The notes beneath the pieces are model-generated. The model worked only from the letters and a program-made list of their open reading frames with translations, was not told the origin of the DNA and did no database searches. From the NCBI RefSeq assembly GCF_003604195.1, contig NZ_QXGR01000003.1, forward strand, positions 1-64,000: a DNA stretch of 64,000 nt, written 5' to 3'. Source of the stretch: Simplicispira lacusdiani. GTDB taxonomy: Bacteria; Pseudomonadota; Gammaproteobacteria; Burkholderiales; Burkholderiaceae_C. The position numbers and the translations under genes are program-made. Below are positions 49,935 through 57,920 of the stretch, piece after piece. Each line of letters begins with the position of its first letter. Position 1 is the stretch's first letter.

Positions 49935-50492
49935 ATGAAACTGCTGATCGACTTCTTTCCCATCATCCTGTTCTTCGCCGCCTTCAAGGTCTGGGGCATC
50001 TACGTGGCCACGGGCGTGGCCATCGCCGCCACCGTGGCACAAATCGCCTACCTGCGCCTGCGCCATGGCAAGGTCGAGCCCATGCAGTGGCTCAGCCTGG
50101 GGGTGATCGTGCTGTTCGGTGGCGCCACGCTGCTGGCCCAGAACGACACTTTCATCAAATGGAAGCCCACCGTGCTGTACTGGCTGATGGGCGGCTCGCT
50201 GCTGGTGGGCCAGTTGCTGTTCCGCAAGAACCTGCTCAAGAGCCTGATGGGCGCGCAGATGGAACTGCCCGAACCCGCCTGGCGCGCCATGAACTGGAGC
50301 TGGACCGGCTTCTTCCTGGCCATGGGCGTGCTCAACCTGTGGGTGGCCTACCGCTTCGACACCGACACCTGGGTCAACTTCAAGCTGTTCGGCGGCCTGG
50401 GGCTGATGCTGGTCTTCGTCGTGGCCCAGGCCCTGTACCTGAGCCGCTACATCAAGGACACCGACAACAACGCGAAGGACCCCCTGGCATGA
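49935..50492 (+). CDS. yciB: Inner-membrane septation protein YciB
   Basis: A 185-residue, five-TM YciB/IspZ protein (LIDFFPIILFFAAFKVWGIY, NDTFIKWKPTVLYW, NLWVAYRFDTDTWVNFKLFG). It influences cell-envelope synthesis and division. It follows msrB by 21 bp and overlaps bolA by 4 bp. Confidence 0.93.
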   Translation: MKLLIDFFPIILFFAAFKVWGIYVATGVAIAATVAQIAYLRLRHGKVEPMQWLSLGVIVLFGGATLLAQNDTFIKWKPTVLYWLMGGSLLVGQLLFRKNLLKSLMGAQMELPEPAWRAMNWSWTGFFLAMGVLNLWVAYRFDTDTWVNFKLFGGLGLMLVFVVAQALYLSRYIKDTDNNAKDPLA

Positions 50493-50758
50493 ACACCGAA
50501 GCCGTCACCGCGCAAGGCATGGAACTGTGCCTGCGCGAACGCCTCCAACCCACCGCGCTGGAAGTGCTCGACGAAAGCTGGCAGCACGAGGGCCACGCAG
50601 GCGCCAACGGAACCGGGTTCGGCACCCATTTCCGCGTGCGTATCGCGTCACCTTTGTTTACCGGTTTGACCCGCGTGCGCCAGCATCGCCTTGTGTATGA
50701 TGCGCTGCAAGAATTTATTGACCGGGGCGCGCACGCCCTCGCCATTGAAATTCTCTGA
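50489..50758 (+). CDS. BolA family protein
   Basis: An 89-residue BolA-type protein: LQPTALEVLDESWQHEGHAG, FRVRIASPLFTGLTRVRQHRLVYDAL with the conserved His. BolA proteins partner with monothiol glutaredoxins in iron-sulfur handling and act in stress responses. The ATG overlaps the yciB stop (ATGA). Confidence 0.9.
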   Translation: MNTEAVTAQGMELCLRERLQPTALEVLDESWQHEGHAGANGTGFGTHFRVRIASPLFTGLTRVRQHRLVYDALQEFIDRGAHALAIEIL

Positions 50759-50830
50759 CCAGGCTCTGGCGCAAGCCTTCCGGTTTGCCGGCCGCCGGCC
50801 AGCAAATCTCCCTCTTTTTTTGGATTTCGA

Positions 50831-51613
50831 ATGAAGAAAAAGCTCTTGTCCGGCCTCGTGGCCGCTGCCGTGGTGGGCGCAGTCGCCCTGCCCGTGTCCG
50901 CACAGAACCTTGCCATCGTCAACGGCAAGCCCGTTCCCCAGGAACGCGCCGCCGCCTTGAAGCAGCAGGTCGAGCGCTCCGGCCGTCCGATCACGCCCGA
51001 AATGGAAGGCCAGATCAAGGAAGAAGTCATCGCCCGCGAGATCTTCATGCAGGAAGCACAAAAGCGCGGCCTGGAGTCCTCCACCGACTACCGCGCCCAG
51101 ATGGAACTGGCCCGCCAGACCATCCTGATCCGCGAGCTGTTCCTCGACCAGCAGAAGAAGGATCCGGTCACCGACGCCGAAATCCAGGCCGAGTACGACA
51201 AGTTCGTGGCCGCCAACAGCGGCAAGGAATACAAGGCCAGCCACATCCTGGTGGAAAAGGAAGCCGAAGCCAAGGCCATCCTGGCCGCGCTGAAGAAGGG
51301 CGGCAAGTTCGAAGAGATCGCCAAGAAGCAATCCAAGGACCCCGGCTCCGGCGCCAAGGGTGGCGACCTCGACTGGGCCGCCCCCGGCAACTACGTCTCG
51401 GAATTCACCGAAGCCCTGGTCAAGCTCGAAAAGGGCAAGGTCTCGGAGCCGGTCAAGTCCCAGTTTGGCTGGCACATCATCCGCCTGGACGACGTGCGCC
51501 AGGCCCAGCTGCCCAAGATCGACGATGTCAAGCCGCAGATCTCGCAGCAGCTGCAGCAGATGAAGGTCACGAAGTTCCAGGACGAACTGCGTGCCAAGGC
51601 CAAGGTCGAGTAA
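50831..51613 (+). CDS. Exported parvulin peptidyl-prolyl isomerase
   Basis: A 260-residue PpiC/PrsA-like protein. A signal peptide ends near ALPVSAQ; a SurA-like helical part (about 25-125) precedes the parvulin domain (about 140-235) with YKASHILVEKEAEAKAIL, DPGSGAKGGDLDW and FGWHIIRL. It helps fold envelope proteins. It lies 72 bp past bolA and is followed by a strong terminator. Confidence 0.92.
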   Translation: MKKKLLSGLVAAAVVGAVALPVSAQNLAIVNGKPVPQERAAALKQQVERSGRPITPEMEGQIKEEVIAREIFMQEAQKRGLESSTDYRAQMELARQTILIRELFLDQQKKDPVTDAEIQAEYDKFVAANSGKEYKASHILVEKEAEAKAILAALKKGGKFEEIAKKQSKDPGSGAKGGDLDWAAPGNYVSEFTEALVKLEKGKVSEPVKSQFGWHIIRLDDVRQAQLPKIDDVKPQISQQLQQMKVTKFQDELRAKAKVE

Positions 51614-51636
51614 ACCCCGATCGATCGGTCCTCTCC

Positions 51637-51672
51637 CATGAAAAAACGCGGCCTCGGCCGCGTTTTTTCATG
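51637..51672. terminator. Bidirectional terminator with 16-bp stem
   Basis: CATGAAAAAACGCGGC and its complement enclose a 4-base loop. The perfect stem with T-runs on both strands serves the isomerase gene on the plus strand and the convergent acyltransferase-like gene, whose stop codon (51668-51670) lies inside the stem. Confidence 0.92.
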
Positions 51673-52489
51673 GCCGGGCGCCCCCCCCGCTCCACCAGCC
51701 CACGGCCAGGAGCAGCCCGATGAGCACCGGCTGGTGCAGCATGTAATAGCTCAGGCTCCAGCGGCCCAGCACCGCGAGGCCCCGCAGCCCCGACGGCAGT
51801 GAAATGCGCAGCCACTGCGGGTGGCGATCCAGGAGCCATCGCCCACCGGCCATGCCCCACCACATCACCCCCAACCAAGGCAGTATTGGTACGTAGTCCT
51901 CGGTGAACGGCTTGCGCGACACGAGTCCCAGCCAGTTCAGAGCCCAGCCATTGAAATGCGGCGCCAGTTCCGCCATCGGCCCGGTCAACGCCCACTGAGC
52001 GACCCAGGGCAGACACAGCGCCACCGCGCCAGCCGGCCACAGCCAGCGCCCCCAACCCGCGCTGACCCGCGTCAACAGCAGCATCAACGCCATGCCATGC
52101 AGCACGCCAAAGTAGATGAAGCTGCGCGGGAACATGAGGTACGAACCCGCGCTCACCAGCAGCGCGCATGCCGCGATTTGCACCCAGCGCCGGCCAAAGC
52201 GCGCCCACCCCAGCCCCTGGTCGATGGCCAGCGCCTGCCCGAGGCCGGCGCAGAACAAGAACATGCTGACGATGGCGGTGCGCTGGACAGTCCAGAAAGG
52301 GTCGCCCCGGAAATCCTGCGGCCAGTAGCCGAAATGGCTCAGGTCGAAGCAAAAGTGAAAGACCGTCATCCACACCATGGCACTGCCGCGCAGGGCGTCC
52401 ACGGTGCCAAAACGGGCGAGGGCCGAAGCCTCGGGGGGGGCGGAAGGTTTGGACGTCACGAAGCGGGCGTGGAATGGCGAAGGCGCCAT
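51668..52489 (-). CDS. DUF1624/HGSNAT-like membrane protein
   Basis: A 273-residue polytopic protein (about seven TM helices) of the DUF1624 group related to heparan-alpha-glucosaminide N-acetyltransferase: FGTVDALRGSAMVWMTVFHFCFDLSHFGY, FLFCAGLGQALAI, YFGVLHGMALML and SYYMLHQPVLIG. Such proteins are thought to move acyl groups across the membrane to a sugar. ATG 52489 is preferred over an upstream TTG. Substrate unknown. Confidence 0.82.
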   Translation of the reverse strand: MAPSPFHARFVTSKPSAPPEASALARFGTVDALRGSAMVWMTVFHFCFDLSHFGYWPQDFRGDPFWTVQRTAIVSMFLFCAGLGQALAIDQGLGWARFGRRWVQIAACALLVSAGSYLMFPRSFIYFGVLHGMALMLLLTRVSAGWGRWLWPAGAVALCLPWVAQWALTGPMAELAPHFNGWALNWLGLVSRKPFTEDYVPILPWLGVMWWGMAGGRWLLDRHPQWLRISLPSGLRGLAVLGRWSLSYYMLHQPVLIGLLLAVGWWSGGGARP

Positions 52490-52514
52490 GATGCCAGCGT
52501 GCAAGCCTCGGGCA

Positions 52515-52548
52515 AGAAAAAAGCCCGGAACCTTGCGGTACCGGGCTG
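52515..52548 (-). terminator. Terminator after tRNA-Pro
   Basis: A 7-bp stem (AGCCCGG at 52522-52528 with its complement 52541-52547) is followed on the minus strand by TTTTTT, 11 bp past the tRNA 3' end. Confidence 0.8.
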
Positions 52549-52558
52549 ATGTTCTTTG

Positions 52559-52635
52559 TGGTCGGAGCGGCGGGATTCGAACTCGCGACCCTCTGCTCCC
52601 AAAGCAGATGCGCTACCAGGCTGCGCTACGCTCCG
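52559..52635 (-). tRNA. tRNA-Pro(TGG)
   Basis: A 77-nt gene including an encoded CCA. The acceptor CGGAGCG pairs with CGCTCCG; D-arm GCGCAGCCTGGTAGCGC, anticodon stem TCTGC/GCAGA with loop TTTGGGA (anticodon TGG), and T-loop GTTCGAATC are all in place. It lies 67 bp downstream of infA on the same strand. Confidence 0.97.
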
Positions 52636-52702
52636 ACAGCTAGCATTCTAACCCGATAACCCTCACCCATTGGGCGAGGCGACCGAATATTTACCAGCCT
52701 GC

Positions 52703-52972
52703 TCAGCGCGCGGGCGTCGAGCCACCGCTACCGCCAGGGCCCGGGCCACGGCCGGCCAGGTGGCGGAAGGTGATGCGGCCCTTGGTCAGGTCGTAGGGCG
52801 AGAGCTCCAGCGACACCTTGTCGCCGGCCAGGATGCGGATGTGGTGCTTGCGCATCTTGCCGCCGGTGTAGGCGATCAGCTGGTGACCGTTGTCCAGCGT
52901 GACGCGGAAGCGCGAGTCGGGCAGCACTTCGGTCACGCTGCCCTGCATTTCAATCAGTTCTTCTTTGGCCAT
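52703..52972 (-). CDS. infA: Translation initiation factor IF-1, tailed form
   Basis: An 89-residue IF-1: the S1/OB fold is seen as [39 protein letters not shown] and [13 protein letters not shown]-1 is usually about 72 residues; here a Gly/Pro/Ser tail of about 17 residues follows. Betaproteobacteria often have such a longer second IF-1 apart from the ribosomal-protein operon, and this gene is not in that context. ATG 52972 gives the standard MAKEE start. Confidence 0.93.
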   Translation of the reverse strand: MAKEELIEMQGSVTEVLPDSRFRVTLDNGHQLIAYTGGKMRKHHIRILAGDKVSLELSPYDLTKGRITFRHLAGRGPGPGGSGGSTPAR

Positions 52973-53200
52973 GTTCAATCTCTAAAAAACAATTCAATCC
53001 GTGTACGGCGCCTGCGAAATCGGGTGTGCCCACAGGTGCAAACGCCTGTCCGGTGGAGCAGGCGCAGTGTGCTTTGCGTGCTGTGGGGTTCGCTGCACCC
53101 GGGGCGCAGTTCAGGAAGAAGGCCGGGAGAGACGGCTTCAATGGACAGGCAAGGCGCTGTGCATGAGCCTGCCGATTGTACCGCGCCGTGGCCGTTTTGA

Positions 53201-54373
53201 CTACGGCGCGATGCCGTCGGCCTCTGGCATGGGCAGCGCCGTGGCCAGGGCACGCACCAGGTCCGACTGCGTGATGACGCCAACCAGCCGCGACTGCGTA
53301 TCGACGATGGGAATATGGTGGTGCCCGCCGCGCGAGAAAAGAGGCACCAGGTCCATCACATGCAGCCGTGCATCCGCCACCTGCGCCTGCGGGCTCATGA
53401 TCTCCTCCACCCGAGAAGGCTGGCCCAAGCGCCCACGGATCAGGGTGCGCAAGCGCTGGCCCAGGCCTTCGTGCGTATCAAGACTGGCGAGCCGCATGAA
53501 ATCCGCCACCGTGACGATGCCCAGCACCCTGCCCTGCGCATCCACCACCGGCAGCGCCTTGATCTGCTCGCTCCGCATCATGGCCCAGGCGTCTTTCAGC
53601 GCCACGCCCGGCTCCACGGCCATGGGTGGCCGGGACATGATGTCGGCGCAGCGCAGCTCGCCCAGCGTGCGCTGGAAGGCGGCCCGCCCCGCCATGTGCA
53701 GCAATCCCGCCAGATCGGCGCGGCTGATGTCCAGCACCTGGTTGTAATGCGCCAGCGCCGCGTCGAGGTCCGCTGTGGTGAACTGGCCGGCCCCCGCCGC
53801 CCGGTCATCACGCTGCGGACGCTGGGGATGCGGATAGCTGCGCCCGGTGGCGTTGTTGTACGCAATGCCCACCAGCAGCAGCACTAGCACATTGAACAGC
53901 ACTGGAAACAGCAGCAGGTGCGCATCCTCCCCGGGGTTGAGCACCACGAACAGCGCCATCGCCGCGCCCGGCGGATGCAGGCAGCGCAGCGGCACCATCA
54001 CCAGCACGGCGGCCGAAACGGCCAGCGCCGCAGCCACGGCGGGCTCGGGCACCAGGGCGGCACAGGCCAGCCCCACCAGCACCGACAAGGTGTTGCCCCC
54101 CAGCACCGGCCAGGGCTGTGCCAACGGGCTGGAGGGCATGGCAAACACCAGCACGGCGCTGGCGCCCAGCGAGGCCACCATCCAGTGCCCGCCGGGAGGC
54201 GCATGGTTCCACCAGCGCGCCAGCAGGGCCGCGAGCAAGACGCCCATCGCCGCGCCCAGCGCCACGCGCAGGCGTTCGCGCCCACTGATACCCACGGGAG
54301 CGGGCCAGAAATTGCGCAGCCAGGCACCACGCACGGCGCGCGTCGGTTCGGATTCAGGAGAGGGGATAGGCAT
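53201..54373 (-). CDS. HPP-family membrane protein with CBS pair
   Basis: A 390-residue protein. The first half has about four TM helices with the HPP signature (RCLHPPGAAMAL); the second half holds two CBS domains (DIMSRPPMAVEP..., then EIMSPQAQVADARLHV...), which usually bind adenosine nucleotides. A role in anion (nitrite/nitrate) movement is suggested for plant HPP proteins; function here is unknown. No operon partner. Confidence 0.88.
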   Translation of the reverse strand: MPIPSPESEPTRAVRGAWLRNFWPAPVGISGRERLRVALGAAMGVLLAALLARWWNHAPPGGHWMVASLGASAVLVFAMPSSPLAQPWPVLGGNTLSVLVGLACAALVPEPAVAAALAVSAAVLVMVPLRCLHPPGAAMALFVVLNPGEDAHLLLFPVLFNVLVLLLVGIAYNNATGRSYPHPQRPQRDDRAAGAGQFTTADLDAALAHYNQVLDISRADLAGLLHMAGRAAFQRTLGELRCADIMSRPPMAVEPGVALKDAWAMMRSEQIKALPVVDAQGRVLGIVTVADFMRLASLDTHEGLGQRLRTLIRGRLGQPSRVEEIMSPQAQVADARLHVMDLVPLFSRGGHHHIPIVDTQSRLVGVITQSDLVRALATALPMPEADGIAP

Positions 54374-54556
54374 TCAACAATATCCGGACCTGCCGGGCAA
54401 AACACATGCACCCAGGCAGCGCGTGGCGCGGGGGAATGCAGGGGCCGCATTGTGCCTGTGCACGCCATGGCCCGCGGCTGCACGCCGATTGACCCTGGCA
54501 CACAAAGGCCAAGGCGCCGATAGAATGGCGCGCTTCCCCCACTCCCCCTTCCCACC

Positions 54557-55408
54557 GTGTCCGACCGCCTTGCCGTCCTGCCGCAGTACCTGATGCCCAA
54601 ACGCGCCCTCACCGTCGCCGCGGGCCGCATCGCCTCGGCACGCGCCGGCGCCTTCACCACGGCGCTCATCCGCCGCTTCGTGGCACGCTATGGCGTGGAC
54701 ATGTCCGAGGCCGCCAACCCGGACCCGGCCAGCTACGCCAGCTTCAACGACTTCTTCACACGGCCGCTCAAGCCCGGTGCCCGCCCACTGGCCGCCGCCG
54801 ACCTGGTCTGCCCGGTCGATGGCGCCATCAGCCAGTTCGGCCCGGTGCAGGGCGACCAGGTCTTCCAGGCCAAGGGCCACCACTACAGCACCACGGCACT
54901 GGTCGGTGGCGACGCGCAACTGGCCGCGGAATTCGAAGGCGGCCATTTCGCCACGCTCTATCTGAGCCCGCGCGACTACCACCGCATCCACATGCCCTGC
55001 GAGGGCCGGCTGCGCCGCATGGTGCATGTGCCCGGCGATCTGTTCTCGGTCAACCCGACCACCGCGCGCGGCGTGCCCGGCCTGTTCGCGCGCAACGAGC
55101 GCGTGGTCTGTGTGTTCGACGGCGCCCATGGCCCCTTCGTGCTGGTGCTGGTGGGCGCCACCATCGTGGGCAGCATGGCCACGGTGTGGCACGGCCTCGT
55201 GAACCCGCCACGCCCTGGTACCGTGCGCCAGTGGGACTATGCGGATCAGTCCATCGTGCTGAAACAGGGCGACGAGATGGGCCGCTTCCTGCTCGGCTCG
55301 ACCGTCGTCATGCTGTTCCCGCGCGGGCCCTTGCAGTTCAACCCTGCCTGGGGCCCCGCCCGCCCGATCCGCATGGGCGAGGCCATGGCCCAACTGGGCA
55401 CCCTCTGA
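54557..55408 (+). CDS. psd: Phosphatidylserine decarboxylase proenzyme
   Basis: A 283-residue Psd, which makes phosphatidylethanolamine in the inner membrane. Motifs: SFNDFFTRPLKPGARP, VCPVDGAISQFG, LSPRDYHRIHMPCEG, and the self-cleavage site LGST, whose Ser becomes the pyruvoyl group. The start is GTG at 54557; a TAGAAT at 54521 is a probable -10. The gene is convergent with a small hypothetical gene. Confidence 0.95.
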   Translation: MSDRLAVLPQYLMPKRALTVAAGRIASARAGAFTTALIRRFVARYGVDMSEAANPDPASYASFNDFFTRPLKPGARPLAAADLVCPVDGAISQFGPVQGDQVFQAKGHHYSTTALVGGDAQLAAEFEGGHFATLYLSPRDYHRIHMPCEGRLRRMVHVPGDLFSVNPTTARGVPGLFARNERVVCVFDGAHGPFVLVLVGATIVGSMATVWHGLVNPPRPGTVRQWDYADQSIVLKQGDEMGRFLLGSTVVMLFPRGPLQFNPAWGPARPIRMGEAMAQLGTL

Positions 55409-55414
55409 CGCGGG

Positions 55415-55594
55415 CTACCGTGTCACGCGCCTCAGCGTGAACACGGCGGGCTCCACCGTCAACACATCGGCGTTGACAGGGGCTTCATAGCCCACCAGAT
55501 GCACCAGCAGCACGCTGCGGCGGATGATGATGTGGCTGACGGTTTCCCGGTTGGCCCCGAAACGCACCACGGTGCCGGGCTTGAAGATAGGCAT
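55415..55594 (-). CDS. Small hypothetical protein
   Basis: A 59-residue reading frame (from ATG at 55594; an ATG at 55618 would add eight residues) with the sense of a small beta-rich fold: PGTVVRFGANRETVSHIIIRRSVLLVHLVGY. The stop is 6 bp from that of psd. Alternating hydrophobic strands and a plausible start support it, but no family is recognised. Confidence 0.5.
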   Translation of the reverse strand: MPIFKPGTVVRFGANRETVSHIIIRRSVLLVHLVGYEAPVNADVLTVEPAVFTLRRVTR

Positions 55595-55764
55595 GCGAAA
55601 ACAAGCTGCGCTGTGCATGGTCTGCAGTCTGCGTACGATGTCTGAAGGGTGAACTCAATGCCGCCTGCCAGGGTGGCAGACGCTATCGTAATCATAGCAA
55701 TATGTCTCCCTGCTTGCCGGGAGCAGCCCTACGCGTTTTGGTGCTTCCCCAGATAATCACACCC

Positions 55765-57756
55765 ATGTCACTGTTGCCCCACCAGATCGAGTTGCTTTCC
55801 CCCGCGCGCGATGCCGACATCGGCATCGAGGCCGTCAACCACGGCGCCGACGCCGTCTACATCGGCGGCCCGGCCTTTGGCGCGCGCGCCGGGGCGGGCA
55901 ACGACATCCGCGCGCTGGAGCGCCTGATCACCCACGCCCACCGCTTCCACAGCCGGGTGTTCATCACGCTCAACACCATCCTGCGCGACGACGAGCTGGA
56001 AGGTGCGCGCCAGATGGCCTGGCAGGTCTACAACGCCGGGGCCGACGCGCTCATCATCCAGGACATGGGCCTGCTGGAACTGGACCTGCCGCCCATCCAG
56101 CTGCACGCCAGCACCCAGACCGACATCCGCACGCCCGAGAAGGCGCGCTTCCTGCAGGACTGCGGCCTGTCGCAGATCGTGCTGGCGCGCGAACTCACCG
56201 TGCAGCAGATCGCCGCCGTGCGCGCCGCCACCGACCCGCAGCGCTGCGCCATCGAGTTCTTCATCCACGGCGCACTGTGCGTGGCCTACAGCGGCCAGTG
56301 CTACATCAGCCATGCCCAAACCGGCCGCAGCGCCAACCGGGGCGACTGCAGCCAGGCCTGCCGCCTGCCCTACCAGGTGACCGACGGCCAGGGCCGCATC
56401 GTTGCGCACGACAAGCATGTGCTCTCGATGAAGGACAACAACCAGAGCGACAACCTGCGCGCACTGATCGACGCCGGCGTGCGCAGCTTCAAGATCGAGG
56501 GCCGCTACAAGGACATGGGCTACGTGAAGAACATCACCGCCCACTACCGCAAGCTGCTCGACGAAATCCTGGACGAGCGCGAGGCCTCGGGCGACCCGCT
56601 GGCGCGCGCGTCCAGCGGCCACACCACCTTCACCTTCACGCCCGACCCGCTGCAGAACTTCAACCGCGAGTTCACCGACTACTTCGTCAACGGCCGCAAG
56701 GAGGACATCGGCGCCTTTGACACGCCCAAGAACCCGGGCCAGGCCATCGGCTGGGTGACCAAGCTCGGGCCCAATTTCGTCGAGCTGGAAGTGAGCGACC
56801 CGGCCACCGTGCTGCACAACGGCGACGGCCTGTGCTACTACGACCTGCAGAAAGAGCTGGTGGGCCTGCAGATCAACCGCGCCGAACCCGTGTCGCCGCG
56901 CGGCGGCCGGCAATGGCGCGTGTTCCCCAAAGACCCGATGGAGGGCTTCAAGGACCTGCGCAAGGGCACCGAGGTCAACCGCAACCGCGACATGGACTGG
57001 GTGCGCACGCTGGAGAAGAAGTCCAGCGACCGGCGCATAGCCCTGTGGGCGCAGTTTGCCGAAACGGCCAACGGCTTCGCCCTCACGCTGACCGACGAGG
57101 ACGGCTTCACCGGCACGGCCCAGGCCGCCCTGCCCCACGAGGCGGCGCAGGACGCCACCAAGGCAGAGGCCAGCCTGCGCGAGCAGCTCGGGCGCTTTGG
57201 CGCCAGCATCTTTGCCGTGCACGACATCACGCTGCAACTCTCGCGGCCCTGGTTCGTGCCCGCCTCCAGCCTCAACGCGCTGCGCCGCGACGCCCTCGCC
57301 GCGCTGGAGACCGCACGCGCTGCCGGTTTCGAGCGCCTGCCGCGCGCCACGCCCGTCGAGCCGCCCGTGCCCTACCCCGAGGACACGCTCTCCTACCTCG
57401 CCAACGTGTTCAACCACAAGGCGCGCGACTTCTACGCCCGCCACGGCGTGAAGGTGATCGACGCTGCCTACGAGAGCCACGAGGAGGAAGGCGAGGTCAG
57501 CCTGATGATCACCAAGCACTGCGTGCGCTACTCCATGAGCCTGTGCCCCAAGCAGGCCAAGGGCGTCACGGGCGTGCAGGGCACGATCCGGGCCGAGCCG
57601 CTGCAGCTCATCAACGGCAAGGAAAAACTCACGCTGCGCTTCGACTGCAAGCCCTGCGAGATGCACGTGGTGGGCAAGATCAAGCGCCAGGTGCTGAACC
57701 AGGCCCAGGAACAGCCGCTGACCTTCTACCGCGCCCGGCCCCCGGCAGCGCACTGA
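55765..57756 (+). CDS. rlhA: 23S rRNA 5-hydroxycytidine synthase, U32 family
   Basis: A 663-residue U32 'peptidase' family protein with the C-terminal DUF3656-type extension that separates RlhA (YdcP, about 650 residues) from the shorter TrhP. RlhA hydroxylates C2501 of 23S rRNA. The N-terminal barrel has IELLSPARDADIGIEAVNHGADAVYIGG; the Cys set is GALCVAYSGQCYIS and NRGDCSQACRLPY, followed by FKIEGRYK. The late CxxC-like KPCEM motif is present. ATG 55765 was taken over an upstream start. Confidence 0.88.
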   Translation: MSLLPHQIELLSPARDADIGIEAVNHGADAVYIGGPAFGARAGAGNDIRALERLITHAHRFHSRVFITLNTILRDDELEGARQMAWQVYNAGADALIIQDMGLLELDLPPIQLHASTQTDIRTPEKARFLQDCGLSQIVLARELTVQQIAAVRAATDPQRCAIEFFIHGALCVAYSGQCYISHAQTGRSANRGDCSQACRLPYQVTDGQGRIVAHDKHVLSMKDNNQSDNLRALIDAGVRSFKIEGRYKDMGYVKNITAHYRKLLDEILDEREASGDPLARASSGHTTFTFTPDPLQNFNREFTDYFVNGRKEDIGAFDTPKNPGQAIGWVTKLGPNFVELEVSDPATVLHNGDGLCYYDLQKELVGLQINRAEPVSPRGGRQWRVFPKDPMEGFKDLRKGTEVNRNRDMDWVRTLEKKSSDRRIALWAQFAETANGFALTLTDEDGFTGTAQAALPHEAAQDATKAEASLREQLGRFGASIFAVHDITLQLSRPWFVPASSLNALRRDALAALETARAAGFERLPRATPVEPPVPYPEDTLSYLANVFNHKARDFYARHGVKVIDAAYESHEEEGEVSLMITKHCVRYSMSLCPKQAKGVTGVQGTIRAEPLQLINGKEKLTLRFDCKPCEMHVVGKIKRQVLNQAQEQPLTFYRARPPAAH

Positions 57757-57830
57757 TTTCCGTTTTTCAAGCAAAAAACGCATCAAGAGCGCACCCAAAT
57801 TACGCCAATAGCTATTGAATAGATAGCACA
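57757..57830. repeat. Dispersed repeat copy 10, degenerate
   Basis: 'GCATCAAGAGCGCACCCAAA', 'CGCCAATAGCTATTGAATAG' and 'ATAGCACA' carry the AT-rich half and part of the core. It fills most of the gap between rlhA and the P-type ATPase gene. Confidence 0.6.
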
Positions 57831-57920
57831 AAAACACCTTCATCCTGGCCCGACGGCATGGCGCCGGGCCGTACACTGGGGCAGTCACACTCCGCAACAA
57901 CTGTTGGCAGACTGCTCCGC

